Origin: Parafannyhessea sp902761955
GTDB taxonomy: Bacteria > Actinomycetota > Coriobacteriia > Coriobacteriales > Atopobiaceae
Length of the DNA: 49,552 bases
NCBI GenBank assembly: GCA_902761955.1
Contig: CACWMM010000006.1
Coordinates: 1 to 49,552, forward strand
Direction: 5' to 3'
How positions within the stretch are numbered: position 1 is the stretch's first letter; the number at the start of each line of letters is the position of its first letter. Shown here in pieces: positions 7,412-22,484 of this stretch. Both the position numbers and the translations under genes were made by a program. The notes under the pieces are model-generated. The model was not told where the DNA came from. It saw nothing but the letters and a program-made list of their open reading frames with translations, and did not search any database.

Positions 7412-7439
7412 TGGACACGGGTGTCCATGCGTATACAAT
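7412..7439 (+). promoter_or_regulatory. Promoter of rplJL overlapping a perfect 18-bp palindrome
   Basis: TGGACA (7412-7417) and TACAAT (7434-7439) are 16 bp apart. The -35 element lies within the perfect inverted repeat ATGGACAC-GG-GTGTCCAT (7411-7428). A second, weaker candidate is TTGACG (7470-7475) with TAAAAA (7492-7497). Confidence 0.6.
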
Positions 7440-7534
7440 GTGAAGACGAGAGGATCGCGGCGCCTTGACTTGACGTGTGCCGTGGGGGATGTAAAAATAC
7501 CTTCCGTATGACATGAGTCATGCGACTGCAAACA

Positions 7535-7656
7535 GCACGTACCGCTGCCAAAGACAGCAGGTGCCCGCAAGGGCTTGAAGGGGTTTCCCGCCAGCCGAGG
7601 TGGTCTTGGAATAGCTTCTTAGACCCTGCTTTGGCTGCGCCAAGCGGGGTCTTTTT
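7535..7656 (+). promoter_or_regulatory. Ribosomal protein L10 leader with attenuator terminator
   Basis: The leader contains the conserved L10-leader core (CCAAAGACAGCAGGTGCC near 7548-7565 and CCGCCAGCCGAGG near 7588-7600). An intrinsic terminator follows at 7621-7656: AGACCC..GCTT pairs with AAGC..GGGTCT, then TTTTT. In this family free L10(L12) binds the kink-turn-containing leader and lowers rplJL expression. Its 57-nt distance from the rplJ start and the T-run fit an attenuation mechanism. Confidence 0.88.
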
Positions 7657-7713
7657 CGTGAAGGCCCGCCGCGTCGGCGGCATGTGCCCGATCGGATCAA
7701 GGAGGTGTATTTC

Positions 7714-8229
7714 ATGCCCAACAGCAAGAACGTCGAGATGCTCGCCAAGGTCAAGGAGTCCCTTGACAACTCCAAGGGTGTCTTCTTCATCGACTACCGT
7801 GGTCTTACCGTTAAGGAGACCCAGGAGCTTCGTCGCAAGCTCACCGCGGCCGGCGCTCACATGAAGGTCTACAAGAACAACATCGTGAAGATCGCTCTTG
7901 AGCAGGCCGAGATGCCCGTGGCTGACGTCGCAGGCACCGTTGCTTACGTCTTCTACGAGAACGACCCCGTTGCCGCTGCCAAGGTCATCAAGGAGGAGTC
8001 CAAGGCCCTCAAGAAGATCGAGTGGCTCGGTGCCATCGCTGACGGCCAGTCCCTCTCTGCGGACGAGGCCAAGGCCTACGCGGAGCTGCCCTCTCGCGAC
8101 GAGCTCATGGCCCAGCTGGTTTACGTCATCGCAAGCCCGCTTTCCGGCATCGCTCAGGTTTGCGCTGGTCCCGCCAGGGGTCTTGCGACCGTCCTGGACG
8201 CCATCGCAGACCAGAAGAACGCCGCCTAA
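7714..8229 (+). CDS. rplJ: 50S ribosomal protein L10
   Basis: uL10, the base of the L7/L12 stalk. The 171 residues carry an N-terminal globular domain (GVFFIDYRGLTVKETQELRRKL) and a C-terminal helix (AKAYAELPSRDELMAQLVYVIASPLSGIAQV) that anchors L12 dimers. ATG 7714 is preferred over an upstream in-frame ATG at 7684 because AAGGAGGT at 7699-7706 is 7 nt from it. It is regulated by the leader just upstream. Confidence 0.96.
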   Translation: MPNSKNVEMLAKVKESLDNSKGVFFIDYRGLTVKETQELRRKLTAAGAHMKVYKNNIVKIALEQAEMPVADVAGTVAYVFYENDPVAAAKVIKEESKALKKIEWLGAIADGQSLSADEAKAYAELPSRDELMAQLVYVIASPLSGIAQVCAGPARGLATVLDAIADQKNAA

Positions 8230-8317
8230 ACAAGGCGCTCTTCAAAGTACCATCGCACGTTGCACTACCAAGAATTTGATGGGCGCAGGAAGCGCCCACT
8301 AACAAAGGAGAATTGAC

Positions 8318-8695
8318 ATGGCTGTCACCAAGGATGAGATCATCGAGGCCCTCAAGGAGATGCCCGCCCTCGAGCTTTCCGAGCTCGTTCACGAGCTGGA
8401 GGACGTCTTCGGCGTCTCCGCTGCCGCTCCCGTCGCCGTCGCCGCTGCCGCTCCCGCGGCCGACGCTGCTCCCGCTGAGGAGAAGACCAACTTCGACGTC
8501 GAGCTGACCTCTTTCGGCTCCAACAAGATCGCCGTCATCAAGGTCGTCCGTGCCCTCACCTCCCTCGGCCTGAAGGAGGCCAAGGAGGCCGTCGAGTCCG
8601 CTCCTAAGGTCATCCTCGAGGGTGCCAAGAAGGAGGATGCTGAGGACGCCAAGAAGCAGCTCGAGGAGGCCGGCGCTACCGTTACCCTGAAGTAA
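8318..8695 (+). CDS. rplL: 50S ribosomal protein L7/L12
   Basis: bL12, the multicopy stalk protein that recruits translational GTPases. The 125 residues comprise an N-terminal dimerisation helix pair (1-30), an Ala/Pro/Val hinge (about 32-57) and the compact C-terminal domain with SNKIAVIKVVRALTSLGLKE. It ends GATVTLK, as usual. RBS AAAGGAG precedes ATG 8318; a strong terminator follows. Confidence 0.97.
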   Translation: MAVTKDEIIEALKEMPALELSELVHELEDVFGVSAAAPVAVAAAAPAADAAPAEEKTNFDVELTSFGSNKIAVIKVVRALTSLGLKEAKEAVESAPKVILEGAKKEDAEDAKKQLEEAGATVTLK

Positions 8696-8725
8696 CAAGC
8701 GCTCCTTCAGCACTTCGCACGTCTG

Positions 8726-8755
8726 GGGTCCGGGCCGTAAGGTCCGGGCCCTTTT
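8726..8755 (+). terminator. Terminator after rplL
   Basis: The 11-bp stem GGGTCCGGGCC / GGTCCGGGCCC includes two G-T wobbles, a GTAA loop and TTTT. Because the arms read almost alike, it also looks like a direct repeat. It makes rpoBC dependent on its own promoter. Confidence 0.9.
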
Positions 8756-9104
8756 GTATTAACGCCCGAATGCGAGAAGAACAATCGCAATGTCGCTTTG
8801 CTATGCCCAAGGTCTGGCAGGCTTCCGATCCTGGCATGCGGACAGGGCCGATGGTGGGCGAGAATCTGTACGCGCTGGCAAATTTCTGCGTGAAAATGCA
8901 TTGTGCGGTTGGTTAGAGATGTGACAGCCCACAATCTGACCACAATTAAGAATTACGTTTACGCAGGTAGAAGGCTTGCTTTTCTCCCCTAATAAAAAGC
9001 CCTTCGAATGTCAAGACTTTTCATTGACCTGGAATTCCAACTTCGTTAAGTTATTAGATTGCGACAACTGCCGCTTTTTATCTCGTCGAAGGAGGAAGTG
9101 CCTG
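8756..9104 (+). promoter_or_regulatory. Intergenic region and promoter of rpoBC
   Basis: No gene is supported between the rplL terminator and rpoB. The best promoter is TTGACC at 9024-9029 with TAAGTT at 9047-9052 (17-bp spacer). The sequence around 8930-9090 is AT-rich compared with the flanks, as expected for a strong promoter region. Confidence 0.6.
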
Positions 9105-12617
<3,513 letters not shown>

Positions 12618-12622
12618 CGAAC

Positions 12623-17065
<4,443 letters not shown>

Positions 17066-17109
17066 CTCCTAGGCTCAGGCGGCACTCGCCCGCGACATAA
17101 CGGCCATCA

Positions 17110-17141
17110 GGCCCCGACTCAGCCAAGAGTCGGGGCCTTTG
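17110..17141 (+). terminator. Terminator after rpoC
   Basis: GGCCCCGACTC pairs perfectly with GAGTCGGGGCC around AGCCAA, followed by TTTGTCTT. It ends the rpoBC unit. Confidence 0.92.
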
Positions 17142-17179
17142 TCTTACCTGCGCGCAAATGGGTATCACTTGCCATAGGC

Positions 17180-17199
17180 AACGTTCGGACAACGTTCGG
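17180..17199. repeat. Direct repeat of AACGTTCGG upstream of the HdeD-like gene
   Basis: Two copies at 17180-17188 and 17191-17199 are 11 bp apart, one helical turn. Each contains the palindrome AACGTT. A transcription-factor site is possible; nothing else supports it. Confidence 0.35.
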
Positions 17200-17245
17200 C
17201 GGCGCGCCCGTGGCGCGTCGCGGGTCGCGAAGGGGTGGTGTCGTT

Positions 17246-17782
17246 ATGGAAGTCAAGTTCACACGCTCAAAGTGGGGGACCATCCTCTGGGGCGTCGCCA
17301 GCGCCGTCCTGGGCATCTTCATGTTCGTCAACCCGGGCGCCACGGCAAAGGGCGTCACGGTCCTCTTTGGCTGGGTGCTCACCATCGCGGGTGTCATCGC
17401 GCTTATTGGGGCGTTCACGCACTGGAGCATCATCCTGTCCACGCTGGACCTCTACGCCGGCGCGCTTTCGCTCCTGTTTGGCATGCTCATACTGGCGTGG
17501 CCGGAGTTCTTCGTCGCGTTCATCTTCGTGATGCTCGGCCTTTACGTCATCGCGGCGGGATTCTCCACGCTCGCGGGCTCCAACGCCCTGCGCATCCTGG
17601 GCATCAAGGGCTCGGGCGCAGGCATCGCGCTCTCCATGCTCTCCGTCATCCTGGGCATCCTCGTCATCATGTCGCCGTTCTCCATGGCCAGCCTTACCAT
17701 GTCCATTGGCGGCATCGCGCTCATCTACACGGGCCTTGTCCACATTGCGGAGGGCGTCAAGATGCCAAAGCAGGAAGGGTGA
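17246..17782 (+). CDS. HdeD/DUF308-family membrane protein
   Basis: A 178-residue integral membrane protein with six predicted helices in three hairpins (for example WGTILWGVASAVLGIFMFV, VTVLFGWVLTIAGVIALIG, GGIALIYTGLVHIAEG). This is the repeat pattern of HdeD/DUF308 proteins, some of which are acid-stress proteins. The molecular role is unknown. ATG 17246 has AAGGGGTGG about 7 nt upstream; an in-frame start at 17210 adds an Arg-rich leader without homology. It stands alone between the rpoC terminator and gldA. Confidence 0.8.
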   Translation: MEVKFTRSKWGTILWGVASAVLGIFMFVNPGATAKGVTVLFGWVLTIAGVIALIGAFTHWSIILSTLDLYAGALSLLFGMLILAWPEFFVAFIFVMLGLYVIAAGFSTLAGSNALRILGIKGSGAGIALSMLSVILGILVIMSPFSMASLTMSIGGIALIYTGLVHIAEGVKMPKQEG

Positions 17783-17889
17783 CAGCCATGCCCGGCCATA
17801 CGGCGCCAGACATGTCTCATAATGTCATGGGCCTGCTGTCCGTGCGCGGCGGCAAGTCGCTTGCATACACTCCGTCGAAGGGATAAGTT

Positions 17890-18987
17890 ATGGCACGCGT
17901 GTTCATCAGTCCCAGCAAGTATGTTCAGGGCCCCGGGGAGCTGGCAAAGCTCGGCAGCTATGTGGCAAATTACGGCAAGAAGGCCCTTGTCGTGATATCC
18001 GCCGGCGGCATCCGTCGTTCCGGCGACGTGGTGAAGAAGAGCTTTGCCGATGCCGATGTCGCATTTGACTTCGACGAGTTCAACGGCGAGTGCTCGCAGG
18101 CCGAGATTGACCGCCTTGTGGGCGACGCGCGCGAGAAGGGCGCAGACGTCGTCGTTGGCATCGGTGGCGGCAAGATCTTCGACACGGCCAAGGCAGTCGC
18201 AAGCGCCGTGGACGCGCCCGTCGTGGTGGTGCCGACGATTGCCGCGACCGACGCTCCGTGCTCCGCGCTTTCCGTCGTGTACACGGATGACGGCCAGTTC
18301 AAGGAGTACCAGTTCTTCAAGGCGAACCCGAACCTCGTGCTCATGGACACGGAGGTCATCAGCAAGAGCCCCGTTCGCCTGACCGTAAGCGGCATGGGTG
18401 ACGCGTTGGCGACGTACTTCGAGGCGCGCGCGTGCAAGCGTTCCGACGCCACGACCTGCGCCGGCGACAAGGTGACCTCCGCGGCCATGGCCCTTGCGCG
18501 CCTGTGCTATGACACGCTAATGTCCGACGGCGTGAAGGCGAAGATCGCGCTCGAGGCAGGCGCATGCACCGAGTCTGTCGAGAAGATCATTGAGGCCAAC
18601 ACGCTGCTCTCTGGCCTTGGCTTCGAATCGGCGGGCCTTGCGGCGGCACACGCCATCCACAACGGCCTTACCGCCATGCCCGAGACGCACGCGTTCTACC
18701 ACGGCGAGAAGGTCGCGTTTGGCACGCTGTCCCAGCTGGTGCTGGAGGATGCCGACGAGCTGCCCGAGGTGCTTGACTTCTGCGTGCAGCTTGGCCTTCC
18801 GGTCACGTTTGAGCAGCTGGGCGTGAAGGACGCGAGCTACGACCGCGTGCTCGAGGTGGCAAAGCTCGCGTGCGCGCCAAACGACACCCTGCACAACATG
18901 CCGTTCGAGGTGACGCCGGAGAAGGTCGCGAACGCGATGCTCGCAGCCGACGCCCTGGGCAGAAACGAGCTCGTGGCGTACGAGTAG
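17890..18987 (+). CDS. gldA: Glycerol dehydrogenase (NAD-dependent, iron-containing alcohol dehydrogenase superfamily)
   Basis: Oxidises glycerol to dihydroxyacetone with NAD. The 365 residues match GldA length. The N-terminal dinucleotide domain carries VVVGIGGGKIFDTAKA. The metal ligands expected in the C-terminal helical domain are visible: Asp in SGMGDALATYFEA, His in AAAHAIHNGL and His in AFYHGEKVAFG. ATG 17890 follows AAGGGATAA. The 107-nt gap before it contains CATAAT- and TACACT-like -10 elements, so it may have its own promoter. No dihydroxyacetone kinase gene is adjacent. Confidence 0.93.
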   Translation: MARVFISPSKYVQGPGELAKLGSYVANYGKKALVVISAGGIRRSGDVVKKSFADADVAFDFDEFNGECSQAEIDRLVGDAREKGADVVVGIGGGKIFDTAKAVASAVDAPVVVVPTIAATDAPCSALSVVYTDDGQFKEYQFFKANPNLVLMDTEVISKSPVRLTVSGMGDALATYFEARACKRSDATTCAGDKVTSAAMALARLCYDTLMSDGVKAKIALEAGACTESVEKIIEANTLLSGLGFESAGLAAAHAIHNGLTAMPETHAFYHGEKVAFGTLSQLVLEDADELPEVLDFCVQLGLPVTFEQLGVKDASYDRVLEVAKLACAPNDTLHNMPFEVTPEKVANAMLAADALGRNELVAYE

Positions 18988-19225
18988 CGCCGGGACTACG
19001 GAGGCCCAAGGGCTCCAGAGATGCGGGAGCCAAAGCGACACGTTGTTCTCGCCCGAAAGAGAAATGCCAGTTAGCTGGGGTTGTTTGTGCGACTAGAGCA
19101 CATGGCGGACAAGCTTGAGGAGCCGCTTGCGTCCTGGGCCAAAGTGGGTAAGATACACATAACCAGCGGTGCCCGTCCTTTGGTCTTAAGGGGTTAATGC
19201 GGGCGACGCAGGTTTCTAGTTGCTA

Positions 19226-19253
19226 TGAGGGCCTAGTTCCAGCTGGGCCCTCA
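19226..19253 (-). terminator. Hairpin downstream of the small minus-strand gene
   Basis: TGAGGGCC pairs with GGCCCTCA 12 nt beyond the stop of the 42-residue gene on the minus strand. There is no clear T-run on either strand, so termination is possible but not assured. Confidence 0.4.
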
Positions 19254-19265
19254 ATGCATCCTCCG

Positions 19266-19394
19266 TCATCCGTGTAGTTGCTTATTCTCCTGCCACATCG
19301 TCCTTGCCTTCCCGATAACATCGAGTGCGGCTTGGGCGATGTTCGCGCAGAGCGCGATGGCTTGCAGGATGTTCAGAACGTCTTTCATGTTCAT
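19266..19394 (-). CDS. Small 42-residue peptide, function unknown
   Basis: The peptide starts MNMKDVLNILQ and ends WQENKQLHG. Its centre is a helix-prone, mostly hydrophobic stretch (NILQAIALCANIAQAALDVI) with Asn and Gln spaced along it. It looks like an amphipathic or single-pass membrane peptide with a charged C-terminus. It is not recognised. Support for a real gene: GAGGAG ends 8 nt before the ATG at 19394, there is a near-consensus promoter (TTGACA, 16 bp, TAATAT) with an operator-like palindrome about 60-90 nt upstream, and a hairpin lies downstream. Possible classes are a toxin of a toxin-antitoxin pair, a leaderless bacteriocin or a small membrane regulator; none is shown. Confidence 0.6.
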   Translation of the reverse strand: MNMKDVLNILQAIALCANIAQAALDVIGKARTMWQENKQLHG

Positions 19395-19453
19395 AGGCTG
19401 GTCTCCTCTCGCGAGAAGCGTCGCCCGCAACTGGACACCGCTGGTGTGTGTGA

Positions 19454-19482
19454 ATATTAAGTGCTTGACAGGATTTGTCAAG
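19454..19482 (-). promoter_or_regulatory. Promoter and 19-bp palindromic operator for the small peptide gene
   Basis: On the minus strand TTGACA (19481-19476) and TAATAT (19459-19454) are 16 bp apart. The -35 lies inside a perfect inverted repeat, CTTGACA-GGATT-TGTCAAG (19464-19482, forward strand). A repressor bound there would block polymerase. The palindrome also puts a TTGACA on the plus strand, but no good plus-strand -10 follows. Confidence 0.7.
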
Positions 19483-19561
19483 TAGCATTAACGATGCAGA
19501 TAAATGCTAGAAAACTCCAGTTCCTCACACTAAAGATAAATGCAACAATTGATGTATTTGG

Positions 19562-19594
19562 GAACCCTCCCTGCCGACGTGGCGGGGAGGGTTC
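19562..19594. other. Strong 10-bp hairpin in the gap before the isomerase gene
   Basis: GAACCCTCCC pairs perfectly with GGGAGGGTTC, with further pairing TGCC/GGCG inside. No T-run follows on either strand. The surrounding 349-bp gap (19395-19743) is AT-rich and holds no gene I can support. Confidence 0.5.
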
Positions 19595-19639
19595 TGTCGT
19601 GCGCTCCCAAATTTTGGACGGGCTGGCGGCGCCGCGGAG

Positions 19640-19699
19640 TATACTTGTGTAGACATTATGTAATGTGACCAAATTAGTGTCTAAACAGGTGTCTGAACA
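19640..19699 (+). promoter_or_regulatory. Operator-like repeats and -10 element upstream of the isomerase-like gene
   Basis: TATACT at 19640-19645 is a good -10. Just downstream are the inverted repeat ACATTA-TG-TAATGT (19653-19666) and two direct repeats, GTGTCTAAACA (19677-19687) and GTGTCTGAACA (19689-19699), 12 bp apart. TAGACA (19650-19655) is the inverse of TGTCTA in the first repeat. The cluster suggests transcriptional control of the next gene. Confidence 0.5.
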
Positions 19700-19743
19700 T
19701 GGCCTTGCGCGCCGCGCCGGTCCGGATCAGAAAGGGGAAGCCA

Positions 19744-21120
19744 GTGGACAGGAACAGCAGGATCTGCATCGTGGGTGGAGGCCCCGCCGGGCTCTCGTTG
19801 GCCATGTACCTCGAGAAGAACGGGTTTGACCACTACACCATCTTCGAGCGCAGCGGGCGCGTGGGCGGCAAGGCGTTCAGCCCGCTCATGAAGGTGAAGA
19901 ACCGCAAGGGAGAGTGGGAGGACCGCACCATCGAGATGGGCGCGGTCATGGGCTGCGACACGTACTTTGCCGTGCACGAGTGCGAGGAGTTTGGCCACAC
20001 GTCCCACGCCGACGGCCCGCAGATGGGCCGCCGCTTCATGAACACGGACGGCACACCCATCAAGGAGAGCAAGCTGGGGCTGCTCAAGAAGGTCATGAAG
20101 ATGCGCAAGCTCAACCACCTGCTTGCGACCAAGTACAAGGGCTACGACGTCAACGGACACCGCGGCGTGGCACAGGGCCGCTACGAGGGGCCATGTCCTT
20201 CTCCCCAGATGAAGCTGGCGCACATCGAGGGCGAGAACCCGAACCTGAAGGACCTGAGCATGCCGTTTAGCGAGTTTTTGAAGCTGAACGACTGCGAGGA
20301 CGCCGAGCTTGTGTGGAAGGGGCCGTTCACGAGCTTTGGCTATGGCTACTTCGACGAGATTCCCGCCGCGTACGTCCTGAAGTACCTGGACGCGTTCACC
20401 GTGAGGCAGTTCCTTTCCACCGGCAGGCTCTGGACGTGGAAGAACGGCACCAACTCCATCTGGACCGGCGTCAACAGCGCGCTGCGCCACCCGGCGAACC
20501 TCAACAGCGAGGTCACGGCCGTGCGCCGCACAAAGGACCACGTGTACGTGCGCGTGAACGGCGGCGAGGAGCAGGAGTTTGACAAGCTGGTCATCTGCAC
20601 GCCGCTCGAGCTGTTTACGGCCTACGGCGACGCGACGGAGCAGGAGCGCGAGCTCTTTGGCAAGATCCAGCACAAGGAGTACTTCACCATGGCCGTGCGC
20701 ACGGAGGAGGAGAAGAGCCCCGACATCAGCTACTACTACTTTGCCAACATGACGCCCGAGACCCGCGGCCACCTTATGGTGTTCTACCACCGCTGGCCGG
20801 ACGCGGGCGCGCAGCCGCTGGTGACGTTCACGCTGCGCAACCACGAGGGCGCGCCGGACGTGCCGTTTGAGGAGGCGCGCGACACCACGCTCTCAGACAT
20901 GGCGAAGTCCGGCCTGCCCGTTCTGAAGACGGAGCGGATCGACGACTGGTACTACTTCCCGCACGTGAGCTCGGCGGACTACGCCGACGGGTGGTATGAC
21001 AAGGTCGAGGCCCTGCAGGGCGAGCGCAACACGTACTTTGCGGGCGAGGTCATGTCGTTTGGCGACATGGAGGAGACCGCGGAGTACTCGCGCGACCTGG
21101 TGCGCCGCTTCTTCCACTAG
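19744..21120 (+). CDS. FAD-dependent fatty-acid (linoleate) isomerase-like protein, amine-oxidoreductase fold
   Basis: A 458-residue flavoprotein. The FAD-binding GGGPAG (residues 11-16) is followed by ERSGRVGGKAF and the EMGAVMG segment. Several blocks match what I recall of the polyunsaturated fatty acid isomerase of Cutibacterium (Propionibacterium) acnes: LLATKYKGYDVNGH, FTSFGYGYFDEIPAAYVLKY, HLMVFYHRWPD, WYYFPHVSSADY and the C-terminal AGEVMSFGDMEE. That enzyme converts linoleate to trans-10,cis-12 conjugated linoleate; the same reaction here is inference. GTG 19744 is chosen because AAGGGGAA lies 7-12 nt upstream; an ATG at 19699 would add 15 basic residues and overlap the repeats. It sits alone between a regulatory-repeat region and a terminator. 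Confidence 0.75.
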   Translation: MDRNSRICIVGGGPAGLSLAMYLEKNGFDHYTIFERSGRVGGKAFSPLMKVKNRKGEWEDRTIEMGAVMGCDTYFAVHECEEFGHTSHADGPQMGRRFMNTDGTPIKESKLGLLKKVMKMRKLNHLLATKYKGYDVNGHRGVAQGRYEGPCPSPQMKLAHIEGENPNLKDLSMPFSEFLKLNDCEDAELVWKGPFTSFGYGYFDEIPAAYVLKYLDAFTVRQFLSTGRLWTWKNGTNSIWTGVNSALRHPANLNSEVTAVRRTKDHVYVRVNGGEEQEFDKLVICTPLELFTAYGDATEQERELFGKIQHKEYFTMAVRTEEEKSPDISYYYFANMTPETRGHLMVFYHRWPDAGAQPLVTFTLRNHEGAPDVPFEEARDTTLSDMAKSGLPVLKTERIDDWYYFPHVSSADYADGWYDKVEALQGERNTYFAGEVMSFGDMEETAEYSRDLVRRFFH

Positions 21121-21183
21121 CCTTGCGGGTGCCTGCTGGTAGCTTACAGTTGTCCGTCGGGTAGCTTCGGGATTTCTGGCTGG

Positions 21184-21216
21184 GCCGCCTGCCGCGCGTG
21201 CGGCAGGCGGCTTTTG
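21184..21216 (+). terminator. Terminator after the isomerase-like gene
   Basis: GCCGCCTGCCGC pairs perfectly with GCGGCAGGCGGC, followed by TTTTG. Confidence 0.92.
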
Positions 21217-21359
21217 CGTGGCGACGCGACTTGCGGGGGCGCCGCGATCCGCGCAAGCGCACGGCGCCGCTATACTAGGGTGACGCCCGCCCAGCAGGCG
21301 CGGCCCGCCCAAGCGAGGTGGCCGCGCGGCGATGTCGCGGGCAAGCCGAAGGGAGCCGC

Positions 21360-21728
21360 ATGGCAGAAACTCACATGACGACCGACTGCGGGTGCAAGAT
21401 CGCGGACGACGACACCCTGCGTGCGCACCTCGCCAACGACGACGTGGTCTACAGCGCGACGCAGATTTTTGACGCGCTTTCCGACTCCACGCGCTTCCAG
21501 ATCCTGGGCGTGCTCGTGCTGGGCGAGAAGAGCGTGTCTGACCTGCAGGAAGTCTGCCATGTGTCCCAATCCGCCATTTCGCACCAGCTCAGGCTCCTGC
21601 GCGACCGCGGCCTTGTGAACGCGCGCCGCGACGGGCAGCGCATGATCTACTCGCTCGCAGACGAACACGTGGAGCAGCTGCTGCGCGTGGGCTTGTCGCA
21701 CGCGGCGGAGGACGCGCGCCCGGAGTAG
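21360..21728 (+). CDS. ArsR/SmtB-family metal-sensing repressor
   Basis: A 122-residue winged-helix repressor. The recognition helix segment is VCHVSQSAISHQLRLLRDRGLVNARRDGQ. Two metal-site signatures are present. The N-terminal DCGCK pair suggests an alpha3N-type thiolate site. The C-terminal helix carries D-x-H-x10-H-x2-E (DEH...HAAE), the alpha5 zinc site of SmtB/CzrA. Zinc, cadmium or a similar divalent metal is the expected inducer. ATG 21360 has AAGGGAG only 4 nt upstream; a TATACT -10 lies at 21271-21276. No target gene is adjacent, so the regulon may lie elsewhere, possibly the metal permease at 44463. Confidence 0.88.
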   Translation: MAETHMTTDCGCKIADDDTLRAHLANDDVVYSATQIFDALSDSTRFQILGVLVLGEKSVSDLQEVCHVSQSAISHQLRLLRDRGLVNARRDGQRMIYSLADEHVEQLLRVGLSHAAEDARPE

Positions 21729-22062
21729 GCACTCGGGCGGGATGGCGTGCTGCCGAGGGCGTGCCTCTGGCGAGGGCGCGGCTCTTCTCGCCCGCGGGCG
21801 TCGCATCGCGCGAATGTGCACGGAGCGTGGAAAAGGGATACGCCCGGCACCGTGGCGTTTTGACATCTGCGTTTCAAGAGATTAAAGTTCACCATTGCGT
21901 CAAATTGCGCTAGGAGTCTGTCTGTATCCGCTGCAGGGTGGCCTTCCAGGGCAAAGTCGCAGGTATCTGTCCCCAACAATCCGAGGTAGCGGTGCTGCGT
22001 TGCCTCTGATACATAGGTGCTCGCGCACCAAATCCCGTTTGATCCTATTAAGGAGAGAAGCT
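21729..22062 (+). promoter_or_regulatory. Upstream region and promoter of the str operon
   Basis: No gene is supported in these 334 bases. A near-consensus promoter lies at 21860-21888: TTGACA, 17 bp, TAAAGT. It leaves an untranslated leader of about 165 nt before rpsL. Confidence 0.75.
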
Positions 22063-22437
22063 TTGCCTACTATTAACCAGCTCGTCCGTCAGGGTCGCGT
22101 CTCCCACAAGGCCAAGTCCAAGAACGCCGCCCTCCAGCACAACCCCCAGAAGCGTGGCGTCTGCACCCGCGTGTTCACCACGACCCCCAAGAAGCCTAAC
22201 TCTGCACTTCGTAAGGTCGCGCGTGTCCGCCTGGTCAACGGCATCGAGGTCACCGCTTACATCCCGGGCGAGGGCCACAACCTGCAGGAGCACTCCATCG
22301 TCCTGATCCGTGGCGGCCGCGTTCGTGACCTGCCTGGTGTCCGTTACAAGATCATCCGCGGCGCCTATGACTGCGCGGCAGTTCAGGACCGCAAGAAGGC
22401 TCGTTCCCGCTACGGCGCAAAGCGCCCCAAGAACTAG
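22063..22437 (+). CDS. rpsL: 30S ribosomal protein S12
   Basis: uS12, the decoding-centre protein. The 124 residues start at TTG 22063, with AAGGAGAG 6-13 nt upstream. K43 in TTTPKKPNSALRK is wild type. Position 88, in GGRVRDLPGVRY, is Arg where most bacteria have Lys; K88R at this site is a known streptomycin-resistance substitution in Mycobacterium tuberculosis. It heads the str operon rpsL-rpsG-fusA. Low natural streptomycin susceptibility is therefore a prediction from sequence only. Confidence 0.97.
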   Translation: MPTINQLVRQGRVSHKAKSKNAALQHNPQKRGVCTRVFTTTPKKPNSALRKVARVRLVNGIEVTAYIPGEGHNLQEHSIVLIRGGRVRDLPGVRYKIIRGAYDCAAVQDRKKARSRYGAKRPKN

Positions 22438-22484
22438 CCGCAAGGTCCCATCTGAATTAGCTACGAGTTTTTAGGAGATACAAC

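Noticed and set aside
17158..17886. Second long plus-strand frame over the HdeD-like gene
   Set aside because: It is His/Arg/Gly-rich without domains and overlaps a clear six-helix membrane protein in the better frame.
19102..19197. 31-codon plus-strand frame starting MADKLEEPLASW
   Set aside because: No Shine-Dalgarno before it, no recognisable motif, and it ends without a terminator. It could be a gene remnant, but the sequence does not show this.
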